Source of the DNA: Aurantiacibacter sediminis
Lineage (GTDB): Bacteria > Pseudomonadota > Alphaproteobacteria > Sphingomonadales > Sphingomonadaceae
Direction of reading: 5' to 3'
DNA length: 64,000 nucleotides
Assembly (NCBI RefSeq): GCF_016019885.1
Contig: NZ_JAEANY010000001.1
Location: 186,001-250,000 of the forward strand
Below are positions 36,589-45,536 of this stretch, piece by piece. Both the position numbers and the translations under genes were made by a program. Positions within the stretch are counted from its first letter, which is position 1, and every line of letters starts with the position of its first letter. The notes under the pieces are model-generated. The model worked only from the letters and a program-made list of their open reading frames with translations, made no database searches and was not told where the DNA came from.

Positions 36589-38385
36589 ATGGATGGCAAG
36601 ACCCCCTTTGTACTTCTGGATGATGCAAGGGCTTCCGGTGCGAGCGATGCGCATTTCTTTGCCGCGCCCGAGGAGGTGTTCGTCGCGCGCCTGCCAGAGG
36701 AAGTGGACGCGGTACTTGCCGCCGCCGATGCCGCGCGTGTGAAATCCGGCAAACATCTGGCGGGCTATGTGGCGTATGAGGCTGGCCTTGCGCTGGAGGA
36801 TCGCCTGGCTCCGCTCGCCAAGCCCCGCGCCGGTGCAGACGGACCGCTGGTGTGGCTGGGCCTGTTCGATGCGCCGGAGATCATCCCGGCCGCACGCATG
36901 CCCGCATGGCTGGCTGACCGCGCCCGCGACGATGCGGCGAGTATCGGCCCACTCGATCCGCAAATTTCCCCCGGCGGCTATGTCGCGGCGTTCGAGCGCT
37001 TGCAGGAAGCGATCCGCGCGGGCGACATGTATCAGGTGAACCTCACCTTCCCGCTGGCAGGCCCCGCGCGCGGCGATCCGCTGGCGCTTTATGCCAAGAT
37101 CCGCCCCGATGCCGCAGCTGGATATGGCGGGCTGATTTTCGATGGCTCGCATTACCTGCTGTCCTTCAGCCCTGAACTGTTCGTCTCGCTCAGATCGGGC
37201 GAGGCCAAGGTCAAGCCGATGAAAGGCACGCGGGCGCGCGCTGCCGATCAGGCGGAAGACCACGCGCTGCGCGAAGAGCTTGCCGCCTCGGTCAAGGACC
37301 GGGCCGAGAACCTCATGATCGTCGACCTGATGCGCAATGATCTCTCCCGCGTGGCAGAGGCTGGCAGCGTGCGGGTTGAAGAGCCCTTCGCGGTCGAGAC
37401 CTATCCCACCGTCCACCAGATGGTTTCCACCGTCCGCGCGCGGCTGCAGGATGGCAAAGGCGCGGTCGACATGCTGCGCGCGATCTTCCCGTGCGGTTCG
37501 ATCACCGGCGCGCCGAAAATCCGCGCGATGGAACTGATCGACGAGGTGGAGCGCGATTCGCGCGGGCCCTATTGCGGATCCATCGGGCGCATCGGGCCGG
37601 ATGGCGATGCCGCTTTCAATGTCGCGATCCGCACAATCCGCCTGACCCCGGGTGAAAACCAGAAACACAAGGCCGTGCTCGGCGTTGGCAGCGCGATTGT
37701 CGCAGACAGCGATGCGATGGGTGAATGGCGCGAATGCCTTGTGAAAGGCGCGTTCGTGCGCGGTGCAGCAGCCGGCCACGATCTGATCGAGACCATGCGC
37801 TTCGATCCGCAGCACGGCATGCCGCTGCTGGAATTGCACCTTGAACGGATGAAAGCGAGCGCGGCGGAGCTGGGCTTTTCCTTCGACCGCCATGAAACGC
37901 GCAATCGCATCCAGGCGCTGTGTTTCGAGCTGGAGGACGCTGCGAAAGTGCGGCTGATGCTCAGCCGGTCGGGTGCAGTGTCGCTCGAAACACATCCGCT
38001 TCCTTCACCGCTGGATGAGCCGGCCAAATGTATCGCTCTGCCCCATCCCACCGTCGCGCATGACTGGCGCCTGCGCCACAAGAGCACCGATCGCAGTTTT
38101 TACGAAGCGGCGCTTGAGTGCGCACGCGATGCCGGCGCGCATGAAACGCTGTTGGTGCGCGATGACGGCCAGCTGACCGAAGGTTGCTGGACCAATGTCT
38201 TTATCGAGCGCGATGGCACGCTCCTCACCCCGCCCGCTTCGCTCGGCCTGTTGCCGGGCGTGCTCCGCCGTTCCCTGCTCGAAGCAGGCAAGGCGCGCGA
38301 GGCGGAACTGACGCTGGACGACCTCGCGGACGGCTTCCTCCTCGGCAACGCCCTACGCGGCCTCATTCCGGCGACCCTGATATGA
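36589..38385 (+). CDS. pabB: Aminodeoxychorismate synthase (PabB) fused to aminodeoxychorismate lyase-like (PabC) domain
   Basis: A 598-residue bifunctional enzyme of folate biosynthesis making 4-aminobenzoate. Residues about 1-380 are chorismate-utilising Pab[11 protein letters not shown] (K of the PIKGT motif), [19 protein letters not shown] and YCGSIGRIG. Residues about 390-598 are a class-IV PLP aminotransferase-fold domain (PabC-like; [14 protein letters not shown] and the lysine-containing core). This fusion is common in alphaproteobacteria. It starts with ATG at 36589 and overlaps the RluA gene by ATGA. Confidence 0.93.
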   Translation: MDGKTPFVLLDDARASGASDAHFFAAPEEVFVARLPEEVDAVLAAADAARVKSGKHLAGYVAYEAGLALEDRLAPLAKPRAGADGPLVWLGLFDAPEIIPAARMPAWLADRARDDAASIGPLDPQISPGGYVAAFERLQEAIRAGDMYQVNLTFPLAGPARGDPLALYAKIRPDAAAGYGGLIFDGSHYLLSFSPELFVSLRSGEAKVKPMKGTRARAADQAEDHALREELAASVKDRAENLMIVDLMRNDLSRVAEAGSVRVEEPFAVETYPTVHQMVSTVRARLQDGKGAVDMLRAIFPCGSITGAPKIRAMELIDEVERDSRGPYCGSIGRIGPDGDAAFNVAIRTIRLTPGENQKHKAVLGVGSAIVADSDAMGEWRECLVKGAFVRGAAAGHDLIETMRFDPQHGMPLLELHLERMKASAAELGFSFDRHETRNRIQALCFELEDAAKVRLMLSRSGAVSLETHPLPSPLDEPAKCIALPHPTVAHDWRLRHKSTDRSFYEAALECARDAGAHETLLVRDDGQLTEGCWTNVFIERDGTLLTPPASLGLLPGVLRRSLLEAGKAREAELTLDDLADGFLLGNALRGLIPATLI

Positions 38386-39038
38386 TCCAAATTCCCATTG
38401 TCTACGAAGACGGCGAAGCGCTCGTCATCGACAAGCCCGCAGGCCTGCCGATCGAACAGCCGCGCAAGGGCGGGCCGAGCCTTGCAGACCATATCGAGCA
38501 GCTGAAGCTCGGCTTCCAGCGCGCGCCCCAGGCTGTGCACCGGCTCGATACCGATACATCCGGCTGCCTGCTCCTCGCGCGCAATCCCAAGGCGCTGAAG
38601 CGCTTCAATACTGCCTTTCAGGAAAAGCTCGTCCAGAAAACCTATCTCGGCATTGTGGCCGGGCCGGTGGAAGAGGATGAAGGCACGATCGATCTCGCGC
38701 TCAGCAAGATCAGCAGCGAAGCGAAAGGCTGGCGCATGATCGTGGCGAAGAAGGGCAAGCCTTCGGTTACGCACTGGACGAAGCGCAAGGAACTGGAAGG
38801 CGGTGTTACGCTGGTCGAATTCCGCCCGGAAACCGGTCGCACCCACCAGATTCGCGTGCATGCCGAACATGCTTTCGGGCGCAGCCTGCTGGGTGACCCC
38901 GTCTATGGCAATAAGGATGCGCGCGTTGGCCGCACTATGCTGCATGCGAGCGCTCTTGTAGTGCCGCGCGAGAATAAACCGGAAATCACCGCCCACGCCC
39001 CTCTGCCTGCAGATTTCATCAAACTGGGCGCGGAATAA
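38382..39038 (+). CDS. RluA-family RNA pseudouridine synthase
   Basis: A 218-residue pseudouridine synthase. Catalytic Asp in HRLDTDTSGCLLLARN, with YLGIVAGPV and FRPETGRTHQIRVH typical of the RluA group. It lacks an S4 domain. Probably modifies 23S rRNA or tRNA. The ATG at 38382 overlaps the stop of pabB (ATGA); it is itself overlapped at the end by arfB (TAATG). Confidence 0.92.
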   Translation: MIQIPIVYEDGEALVIDKPAGLPIEQPRKGGPSLADHIEQLKLGFQRAPQAVHRLDTDTSGCLLLARNPKALKRFNTAFQEKLVQKTYLGIVAGPVEEDEGTIDLALSKISSEAKGWRMIVAKKGKPSVTHWTKRKELEGGVTLVEFRPETGRTHQIRVHAEHAFGRSLLGDPVYGNKDARVGRTMLHASALVVPRENKPEITAHAPLPADFIKLGAE

Positions 39039-39454
39039 TGAGCGGCCGCCTGGAAGAGCTGCTCTCCCGGGCCAATGCAATTGCCGAGGAAAATTTCATC
39101 GCCGCTTCCGGCCCCGGCGGCCAGAACGTCAACAAGGTGGCGACTGCCGTCCAGCTGCGGGTGAATATTTACGAGCTCGGCCTGACGCCGCGCGTGTTTC
39201 ATCGGCTCAAGAAGCTCGCCGGAAGCAAGCTCAACATGGCGGGCGAAATCCTGATCGATGCGCGCAGCCACCGGACGCAGGAAGCCAATCGCCGCGATGC
39301 ACGCGAACGTCTCGGCGAGCTGATCGAAGAAGCGCTGAAAGAGCCCAAGAGGCGCGCGAAGACGCGGGTAAACCGCGTGGGCAAGACAAAACGCCTCGCC
39401 AATAAGAAGGCTCACGGCGAAAAGAAGGCCCTGCGCGGAAAGATCGACCTGTGA
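39038..39454 (+). CDS. arfB: ArfB peptidyl-tRNA hydrolase (ribosome rescue)
   Basis: A 138-residue release-factor-like protein that frees ribosomes stalled on truncated mRNA. It has the catalytic [10 protein letters not shown] motif (GGQ) near residue 27 and the basic C-terminal tail ([18 protein letters not shown]) that enters the empty mRNA channel. No codon-recognition domain, as in ArfB. Its ATG shares one base with the upstream stop. Confidence 0.94.
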   Translation: MSGRLEELLSRANAIAEENFIAASGPGGQNVNKVATAVQLRVNIYELGLTPRVFHRLKKLAGSKLNMAGEILIDARSHRTQEANRRDARERLGELIEEALKEPKRRAKTRVNRVGKTKRLANKKAHGEKKALRGKIDL

Positions 39455-39456
39455 GT

Positions 39457-39615
39457 CCTTCTCCCTCGACGGGAGAAGGATAGCGAAGCTTGTCGGCGAG
39501 CCAACTAGCGCAGCTTGGAAGAGGGTGACCGCGCGTGTAATGAATCACCCCCTCCCAGCTTCGACTAGCAAGCAAGCTTGCAAGTCTGCATATCCCTCCC
39601 CCGTCGAGGGGAAGG
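39457..39615. repeat. Cruciform-like palindromic repeat element between arfB and rpmG
   Basis: The 304-bp gap between arfB and rpmG holds no gene. It contains a perfect hairpin CCTTCTCCC-TCGAC-GGGAGAAGG (39457-39479). A near-inverted copy at 39594-39615 mirrors the first hairpin. A second nested inverted pair is formed by CAGCTTGGAAGAGGGTGA (39511-39528) with TCACCCCCTCCCAGCTTCG (39545-39563). The whole block can fold as one long cruciform and looks like a non-coding palindromic repeat (REP/MITE-like). The remaining bases up to 39758 hold the rpmG leader. Confidence 0.65.
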
Positions 39616-39758
39616 TGTTCGTTCCACGCTTGACTTTTCCCCGATTCTCACCCATTGGGCGCGCCGGAACGGCGGTGCACCGGTGCGCCGCCTGTATTTT
39701 TTCGGGCCACCCGGACGCGATTCGGCCAGCCCCTCAAAGCAATTTTGGAAGCAAGACC

Positions 39759-39926
39759 ATGGCGAAGCCCGCAACCATCAAGATCCGCTTGAATTCGACC
39801 GCGGACACTGGCCACTTCTATGTGACCAAGAAGAACCCGCGTAACCACACAGAAAAGTTCACCTTCCGCAAGTATGACCCGATTGCGAAGAAGCACGTCG
39901 AGTACAAGGAAGGCAAAATCAAGTAA
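39759..39926 (+). CDS. rpmG: 50S ribosomal protein L33
   Basis: A 55-residue large-subunit protein starting [20 protein letters not shown] and ending in a basic [11 protein letters not shown] tail. It lacks the four zinc-binding cysteines of the C+ type. It is a single gene behind the palindromic repeat element. Confidence 0.97.
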   Translation: MAKPATIKIRLNSTADTGHFYVTKKNPRNHTEKFTFRKYDPIAKKHVEYKEGKIK

Positions 39927-40028
39927 GCGAAGCCCGCGCGCAATCGCGGTGTGCTCACAAGATTTATGAACGGCGGGAACCACGCCAGTTCAGTGACAGT
40001 TCAACGCTGCACCACTAAGGATTGCAGT

Positions 40029-40697
40029 ATGAACGCGAAAACTCTCTTATCGAAAAAGCCTCTCGCTGCCGTAATGGCGGGCGCGATGGCTGTTACCCTG
40101 CCCGCTTCGCTGGCGCTGCCAGTGGCGACTGCCACGGCCCAGTCGCAGTCGAACGATCTGTCCCGCGCGACCCGCGCGCTGCGTGCGATCACAACGCTGC
40201 AGGCCGATTTTACCCAGACGGACCGCGCCGGAAACACCGTCTCGGGCGAGCTGACCTTGCGCAATCCGGGGCGCATTCGCTTCGAATATGAGGAAAGCGT
40301 CAACATGCTCGTCGTGTCTGACGGGCGCGCTTTGACGCTGGTCGATTACGATGTGCAGCAGGTTGAACGCTGGCCGATCCGCAATTCACCGCTTGGCGCA
40401 TTGCTTGATCCGAACCGGGACATGACCCGCTACGGCACGGTGCAACCGACCGACAGCGACAATGTGATCAGCATCAATGTGCGCGATCCCGAACGCCCGG
40501 AATTCGGCGTGATGACGCTCATTTTCGTTGAAGATGCCAGCGCGCCCGGCGGCTTGGAACTCGCCAGCTGGGTGGCACTCGACTCGCAAAATACGCGCAC
40601 CACCGTGCGGCTGCGCAATCACCGCTATGGCGCTTCGGTACCCGACAGTGCCTTCCGCTACCGCGATCCGCGCCGCTCAAGTCGTCGTCCGGGATAA
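40029..40697 (+). CDS. lolA: LolA-type outer-membrane lipoprotein carrier family protein
   Basis: A 222-residue periplasmic chaperone with a signal peptide (LAAVMAGAMAVTLPASLALPVATATA). Recognisable are LQADFTQTDRAGNTVSGELTLRNPGRIRFEYE, typical of LolA, and a curved beta-sheet pattern thereafter. Delivers lipoproteins to the outer membrane. The ATG at 40029 has AAGGA seven bases upstream; the frame upstream is leader sequence. Confidence 0.88.
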   Translation: MNAKTLLSKKPLAAVMAGAMAVTLPASLALPVATATAQSQSNDLSRATRALRAITTLQADFTQTDRAGNTVSGELTLRNPGRIRFEYEESVNMLVVSDGRALTLVDYDVQQVERWPIRNSPLGALLDPNRDMTRYGTVQPTDSDNVISINVRDPERPEFGVMTLIFVEDASAPGGLELASWVALDSQNTRTTVRLRNHRYGASVPDSAFRYRDPRRSSRRPG

Positions 40698-40750
40698 TCG
40701 CCTCGGGGCCGAGTGGTTGTAAATTTGCGACAAATGGCCGCCGAAATTCA

Positions 40751-40779
40751 TTGGCGAGACAGGCGTGAACCCGTAATTT
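40751..40779 (+). promoter_or_regulatory. Predicted sigma-70 promoter of the small RNA candidate
   Basis: TTGGCG (40751-40756), a 17-base spacer and TAATTT (40774-40779), placing transcription start at about 40786, exactly where the first RNA stem begins. Motif-based. Confidence 0.55.
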
Positions 40780-40785
40780 ACTTAA

Positions 40786-40908
40786 ACAAGGTGCGGTTGA
40801 GGCGGGTTTCCCCCCTGTTGCCCGATTCTCAATCACACCGCACCTTGTGAAGCGTGACGAACGCTTAATAGGAACCCCCGCCGCAATGCCCCCGCGGTGG
40901 GGGTTTTT
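40786..40908 (+). ncRNA. Candidate structured small RNA
   Basis: A 123-base segment between lolA and xthA with three consecutive helices. Helix 1: ACAAGGTGCGGT (40786-40797) pairs perfectly with ACCGCACCTTGT (40837-40848), with inner extensions TTGAG/CTCAA and CGGG/CCCG. Helix 2: AAGCGT (40850-40855) with ACGCTT (40861-40866), loop of five. Helix 3: a 12-bp terminator stem ending in five T. A promoter lies directly upstream. It has no plausible ORF. I do not match it to a named RNA family. Confidence 0.65.
40873..40908 (+). terminator. Rho-independent terminator of the small RNA candidate
   Basis: AACCCCCGCCGC (40873-40884) pairs with GCGGTGGGGGTT (40894-40905) through 12 pairs (one G-U), loop of nine, followed by a T tract. 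It lies 38 bases before the xthA start. Confidence 0.88.
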
Positions 40909-40945
40909 GTTTGAGGTTTGGGTTTACGCTCCCTATCCCTCCCCC

Positions 40946-41737
40946 ATGATTTCAATCGCTACCTGGAACATCAATTCCGTCCGCCTGCGCATGCCCATTG
41001 TCGAGCGTTTCCTGAAGGAGGAAGCGCCTGACGTGTTGTGCCTGCAGGAGATCAAGTGCCAGGAGCATCAGTTCCCGTTCAAGGCGTTTGAGGCGCTGGG
41101 CTACAATCATTTCGCGATCCACGGGCAGAAGGGTTATCATGGTGTCGCCACGGTCAGCCGGGTGCCGATCACCGAATTTTCCCGCCATGATTGGCAGGCC
41201 AATGGCGAGGCGCGGCATGTCGGTGTCGAATTGCCCGACCATGACGGAATGATCGTCGAGAATGTCTATATCCCCGCAGGCGGCGATGAGCCTGATCGCG
41301 AAAAAAATCCGAAATTCGGCCAGAAGCTCGATTTCTTCGAGCGGATGACGCGCTGGGCGGACACAATCGATCGGCCCACCCTGATCGTGGGCGATTTCAA
41401 CGTCGCGCCGCTGGAAAGCGATGTGTGGAGCCACAAGCAGCTGCTTAAAGTTGTCAGCCACACGCCCATCGAAGTGGAAACGATGCAGCGGTTCAAGGAT
41501 GCCCACGGCTTTACCGATATCGGGCGCGAATTCATCAGGGATCCGGATCGCTATTACAGCTGGTGGAGTTATCGCTCCAAGGACTGGAAAGTGAACGATC
41601 GCGGGCGGCGGCTCGATCACATGTGGGCGAGCCCCGAACTTGCTGCGCAATCGACGCGCCACTGGCTGCGTGAGGATGCGCGCGACTGGGAAAAGCCGAG
41701 CGACCACATTCCGCTCATTACGGAGTTCGATCTCTGA
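40946..41737 (+). CDS. xthA: Exodeoxyribonuclease III
   Basis: A 263-residue AP endonuclease / 3'-5' exonuclease of base-excision repair. Begins MISIATWNINSVRLR, with LCLQEIKCQ (Glu metal ligand), VYIPAGG, LIVGDFNVAP and the C-terminal SDHIPLI. The in-frame GTG at 40847 was rejected because it lies inside the small-RNA stem and precedes the family N-terminus. Confidence 0.95.
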   Translation: MISIATWNINSVRLRMPIVERFLKEEAPDVLCLQEIKCQEHQFPFKAFEALGYNHFAIHGQKGYHGVATVSRVPITEFSRHDWQANGEARHVGVELPDHDGMIVENVYIPAGGDEPDREKNPKFGQKLDFFERMTRWADTIDRPTLIVGDFNVAPLESDVWSHKQLLKVVSHTPIEVETMQRFKDAHGFTDIGREFIRDPDRYYSWWSYRSKDWKVNDRGRRLDHMWASPELAAQSTRHWLREDARDWEKPSDHIPLITEFDL

Positions 41738-41772
41738 GCGCGTCGGCCGCCTACCCCTCGCCCGAGCGGCGG

Positions 41773-42810
41773 GTGGCGCAGGCGGTCGACGCGCTGCGCC
41801 ATGGCTGGCCGCTGCGCATCGGCGACGGCCTTACACTGCTGCCTATCGAAACCGCGGCCGAGCGCGCGACGCAATCGGCGCAGATGCTGGTCTCTGCTGC
41901 ACGTGCAGAGACGCTGCGGCTAGGCAATCAGCGCGCTGCGGCAGGCGGCCACCATCCGGTGTTTATTCGCGCCGCAGAGGCTTTGGACGTGCGCGCAGCC
42001 CTGCCGATTGCAGACCCCGCGCTCGACACCGCCAATCCGCTGAAAGGCCCCTTCAAGGCGCTCGATCTCCCATGGCTTGCCGAGGCCGAGGCCGCAATGG
42101 AGCTGGCGCGGATCGCCGGTATTCTCCCTGCCTTCCTTGTCGATCCCGATCCTGCCGGAGAACCGGTGTCGCTGGAGCCGACCGACCTCGCGGCCTGGAG
42201 CGCACCCATCAACCTCTCCGTCGCTACCCGCGCGCACCTGCCCATCGCGCGCGAGGAAGAGGCCGACATCATCGCCTTCCGCAGCGCCAATGACATGCGC
42301 GAACATGTCGCGCTGGTGCTCGGCGAGCAGACATCGGACAGGCCGCCGCTGGTGCGCTTGCATTCCGAATGCCTGACCGGCGATATTTTCGGCAGCCTCA
42401 AATGCGATTGCGGTCCGCAACTGGATGCAGCGCTTGCGGCCATGTCAGCCGAAGCGGCGGCAGGCGGCTGGGGCGTCCTGCTCTACATGCGGCAGGAAGG
42501 GCGCGGCATCGGCCTCATCAACAAGCTTCGCGCCTATCGTCTGCAGGATGAAGGCGTGGATACGCTGGAGGCAAACCAGCGCCTTGGCCTGCCGGAGGAA
42601 GCGCGCGACTTCCCGCTTGCCGCGCGGATGCTCGATCTGCTGGCGGTGCGCGAAGTGCGGCTGATGACCAACAATCTGGAAAAGGTCACCGCGCTCGAAA
42701 ATGCAGGCGTGAAAGTCATCGAACGCGTGCCCCACCAGCTGCCGTCCAATCCGCACAATACGCGCTATCTCGCGACCAAACGCGACCGGGCGGGGCATCT
42801 GCTCACATGA
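41773..42810 (+). CDS. ribA: GTP cyclohydrolase II
   Basis: First enzyme of riboflavin synthesis, opening the GTP imidazole ring. The C-terminal catalytic half has the zinc cysteines HSECLTGDIFGSLKCDCGPQ (C-x10-C-x-C), YMRQEGRGIGL and TNNLEKVTALENAGVKV. The N-terminal half (about 150 residues) is a degenerate DHBP-synthase-like region that lacks its own active-site motifs. GTG at 41773 is used, but the frame is open further upstream (SPERR) toward the xthA stop, so the true start may be earlier and non-ATG. Confidence 0.93.
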   Translation: MAQAVDALRHGWPLRIGDGLTLLPIETAAERATQSAQMLVSAARAETLRLGNQRAAAGGHHPVFIRAAEALDVRAALPIADPALDTANPLKGPFKALDLPWLAEAEAAMELARIAGILPAFLVDPDPAGEPVSLEPTDLAAWSAPINLSVATRAHLPIAREEEADIIAFRSANDMREHVALVLGEQTSDRPPLVRLHSECLTGDIFGSLKCDCGPQLDAALAAMSAEAAAGGWGVLLYMRQEGRGIGLINKLRAYRLQDEGVDTLEANQRLGLPEEARDFPLAARMLDLLAVREVRLMTNNLEKVTALENAGVKVIERVPHQLPSNPHNTRYLATKRDRAGHLLT

Positions 42811-43304
42811 GCTGGGTGATTCGGGAGGAACGCGAGGACGATGAAGCCGCCATTCACAGCCTGACCGCAAAAGCGTTCGCACCAATGCCCTTCAGCGATG
42901 GCAGCGAACCCGCCATCATTGATGGCCTGCGCAAAAGCGGGGACCTGGCACTTTCACTTGTGGCAGAGGATGAACACCGGATTGTTGGCCATATCGCTTT
43001 TTCACCCGTAGCGATCAGCGATTGTTCGCAAGAGTGGTATGGCCTGGGGCCAGTCAGCGTAGCACTCGATTGCCAGCGAAAAGGGTTGGGCAGCGCATTG
43101 ATCGAGCGCGGTATCGCGGACATGCGAGCGGCGGGAGCGCGCGGCATCGTGTTGCTGGGCTCGACCGAATATTACCCCCGCTTCGGCTTCGAGCGTGATC
43201 CGAAGCTGCAATATCCCGGCCCACCTGCAGAGAACTTCATGCGACTTATATTGCAGGGTGACGTGCCAGCAGGGACGGTGAGCTACGCAGCCGCCTTCGG
43301 ATAG
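42807..43304 (+). CDS. GNAT-family N-acetyltransferase (YhbS-like)
   Basis: A 165-residue acetyltransferase with the acetyl-CoA binding segment GLGPVSVALDCQRKGLGSALIERG and the later YYPRFGFERD, typical of YhbS-like GNATs. Substrate not known. Its ATG overlaps the ribA stop (ATGA), so it is in the ribA transcript. It converges on psd. Confidence 0.9.
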   Translation: MSWVIREEREDDEAAIHSLTAKAFAPMPFSDGSEPAIIDGLRKSGDLALSLVAEDEHRIVGHIAFSPVAISDCSQEWYGLGPVSVALDCQRKGLGSALIERGIADMRAAGARGIVLLGSTEYYPRFGFERDPKLQYPGPPAENFMRLILQGDVPAGTVSYAAAFG

Positions 43305-43311
43305 AAGGCGT

Positions 43312-44154
43312 TTAAAGCCAGCGCCCGATGGCCTGGCCCATGCGCACGCTGTCTCCGGCTTTCAGTGCACTGTCCCATTCGAGCGTGCCCGGCTCAAACA
43401 GCAAAACGACAGTAGAGCCCAAGAAAAAGCGCCCCATTTCCGCGCCCGCCTTCAGCCGGTGCGTGCCGGGCGAAAAACCGAATTCGCGCATCTTCGGGCT
43501 GTGCGCCGCCTCACGCCCGCCCCACACGGTTTCGATCCCGGCAACGATCATCGCGCCCACCATCACGCTGGCAAAGCTGCCGCGCGCGCTGTCGAACAGG
43601 CAGGCGAGGCGTTCGTTGCGCGCGAACAGGCCATCAACATTTTCCGCCGTCACCTGGTTTACGCTGAACAGATCGCCCGGCATGTACCGTGTCGAACGCA
43701 GATCGCCCACTGCCGGCATATGGACGCGGTGGTAATCCTTCGGGCTGAGGTAAATCGTGGCGAAGTGTCCGCCCGCAAATTTCTCTGCCGCTTCCGCATC
43801 GCCGCCGAGCAATTGCGCGGCGGTAAATTCGCGGCCCTTGGCCTGGAAAATGCGCCCCTCGGTGATACGTCCGATCTGGCTCACCGCGCCATCGGCTGGG
43901 GAAAGCACATGCGTCTGGCTATCGGCCAGCGGGCGCGCGCCGGGTTTGAGCTCGCGCGTGAAGAAGTCGTTGAAGCTTTCGTAAGCTTCGACAGGCCGCG
44001 CTGCCTCGCTCATATCGACATCGTATGATGCGATGAAGCGATGGATCAGACGATCCTTGATCCACGGCGTCGTGCTGCCAGCGAATTTTCCGGCGAAGCG
44101 CGAGATGGCGTGGTGCGGCACAATTCGCTGGAGAGCGATGAAGGGCTTGGACAT
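43312..44154 (-). CDS. psd: Phosphatidylserine decarboxylase
   Basis: Makes phosphatidylethanolamine from phosphatidylserine at the inner membrane. 280 residues; the pyruvoyl self-cleavage site is the LGST motif near the C-terminus (GRFFLGSTVVLLF), and FNDFFTRELKPGARP and SPADGAV, YLSPKDYHRVHMP are typical. The ATG at 44154 with AAGG upstream gives MSKPFIALQ; the longer frame to 44226 is leader. No pssA is adjacent; it is followed upstream by the DksA-type zinc-finger gene, probably in the same transcript. Confidence 0.94.
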   Translation of the reverse strand: MSKPFIALQRIVPHHAISRFAGKFAGSTTPWIKDRLIHRFIASYDVDMSEAARPVEAYESFNDFFTRELKPGARPLADSQTHVLSPADGAVSQIGRITEGRIFQAKGREFTAAQLLGGDAEAAEKFAGGHFATIYLSPKDYHRVHMPAVGDLRSTRYMPGDLFSVNQVTAENVDGLFARNERLACLFDSARGSFASVMVGAMIVAGIETVWGGREAAHSPKMREFGFSPGTHRLKAGAEMGRFFLGSTVVLLFEPGTLEWDSALKAGDSVRMGQAIGRWL

Positions 44155-44164
44155 GGAGGTGGCC

Positions 44165-44428
44165 TTAGCGCAACTGGCTGTCTTTGGAACCGCGGCGATT
44201 GATGGCAGAGTGGCGCACGCTTGCATCCTTGCCTGATTGGCAGGCTACGCAGGTCTGGACGCCGGGAACGGCAATGCGGCGCTTTTCAGGGATATCCTCC
44301 CCGCATTCACGGCAATAGAGCGCGCTTTCGCCTCTGGGCAGGCGGGCACGCGCCGCAGCCACCGCATCGTTTACACTGTCTTCAATCTGATCCTGAACCG
44401 CGCCATCGCGCGACCAACCGCCTGCCAT
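44165..44428 (-). CDS. DksA/TraR-type zinc-finger protein
   Basis: An 87-residue protein with the C4 zinc finger YCRECGEDIPEKRRIAVPGVQTCVACQ at its centre, as in TraR and short DksA relatives, and an N-terminal helix (QDQIEDSVNDAVAAARARL). Short DksA paralogs can bind the RNA polymerase secondary channel. Lies ten bases upstream of psd and is likely co-transcribed with it. Confidence 0.87.
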   Translation of the reverse strand: MAGGWSRDGAVQDQIEDSVNDAVAAARARLPRGESALYCRECGEDIPEKRRIAVPGVQTCVACQSGKDASVRHSAINRRGSKDSQLR

Positions 44429-44478
44429 ATAATATCTCCTGCCCGATCAACGGGCGGCAGCAGGCATGTGTTCCGGCG

Positions 44479-45480
44479 CTATCGCACCTCGTAGCGGGAG
44501 AGACCGCGGCCAAGAGCGTTATCGCCGATGCCGCCCATGTCGCCCGACCAGTCTGCGACAAACACGGTGTTGCGGCTCACGCCCGGAGCAAGGCGAGCAT
44601 CATTGCCGACCACTTGCAAAGCGGAAGAGGAGCGCTGGCTTCCCTCGGCGGCGACGGCGATAAAGGCGGAATAGTTTTCCTTGTCCGCGCCCTGCACGAA
44701 CCAATTATTGGTGATCTGGCCCGATGCGCCGCCGGGCAGGTCGATCATGTAATTGGTCGCGCGGCCTGCGGCATCGTCAAAACTGGAGGAAGCGATGTCC
44801 ACCCGCTCGGCGCGCGATTTGACGTAATGCCCGCCGCGCCCCTGCTCGAAGCGCGAATTGGTGATGCGGACATGGCCGAGATCGCCGGTGTAGATCGAAT
44901 GCGCACAGCCGCCCGGGCCATCGCATGTGCCGAGCCGGGTAAAGGTGGAGCGATCGACCACCATGCGCGAAGATCCATCACTCCCGGTCAAAATGCCCTG
45001 CTGGCTGTCGCGGAACCAGCTTTGCGCGACGGTAAGATCGCCCGTTTCAAGGCGAATGCCCGATCCGTTGAAATCGGGCACGCGCATGTTCTGGAAAATG
45101 AGGCCCGAAACGTCGGCGCTCTGCCCGCGCAACACCAGCGCGGCCTTGCCTTCGCAGGTCACGCCATCGAAAATGGCGCTCCCCGGCTCGCTGGCGAAAT
45201 AGGAAATGCTGCCCTGCGTCTGCACCGCGCATTGTTCGTGGCGCCCAGCCGCTATGGCGATAGTGCCGGAATTGCTGCCGATCGCATTGACCGCATCTTG
45301 TAGTCGCTCGAAACCCTGCCCCGTCTCGACCACAGTGTAGGGCGACGCACGATCCTGCGCGAAAAGCGAAGCGGCAGGAATGGCCGCCACAGCGAGGCCG
45401 AAGACTGCCAGAATGGCCTTCGTCGGAAGGCGTTTCACCATGGGGCGAGCGAGCGTGGGCGCGGCATAGGTCATCACCAT
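44479..45480 (-). CDS. Right-handed beta-helix repeat protein, secreted
   Basis: A 333-residue exported protein with signal peptide (KAILAVFGLAVAAIPAASLFAQ) and a repeating short-strand pattern (VLRGQSADVSGLIFQNMRVP, GIRLETGDLTVAQSWFRDS, IRITNSRFEQG and so on) of parallel beta-helix proteins such as pectate-lyase-like or NosD folds. Catalytic residues are not evident, so it may bind or cleave a polysaccharide. Preceded by a CtrA-like box. Confidence 0.82.
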   Translation of the reverse strand: MVMTYAAPTLARPMVKRLPTKAILAVFGLAVAAIPAASLFAQDRASPYTVVETGQGFERLQDAVNAIGSNSGTIAIAAGRHEQCAVQTQGSISYFASEPGSAIFDGVTCEGKAALVLRGQSADVSGLIFQNMRVPDFNGSGIRLETGDLTVAQSWFRDSQQGILTGSDGSSRMVVDRSTFTRLGTCDGPGGCAHSIYTGDLGHVRITNSRFEQGRGGHYVKSRAERVDIASSSFDDAAGRATNYMIDLPGGASGQITNNWFVQGADKENYSAFIAVAAEGSQRSSSALQVVGNDARLAPGVSRNTVFVADWSGDMGGIGDNALGRGLSRYEVR

Positions 45481-45501
45481 GCCAGCCGTAGCGAAAAAGG
45501 G

Positions 45502-45516
45502 TTAATTGCCCGCTAA
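45502..45516 (-). promoter_or_regulatory. CtrA-like box upstream of the beta-helix gene
   Basis: Read on the minus strand this is TTAG-N7-TTAA followed by CC, one mismatch from the CtrA consensus TTAA-N7-TTAACC, 22-36 bases upstream of the ATG at 45480. Motif-based only. Confidence 0.4.
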
Positions 45517-45536
45517 GGAGAGGGTTAGCGCGCTGC

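Noticed and set aside
40847-40945. Longer xthA start
   Set aside because: The extension lies in the small-RNA and terminator region, and XthA proteins begin at the MISIATWN segment.
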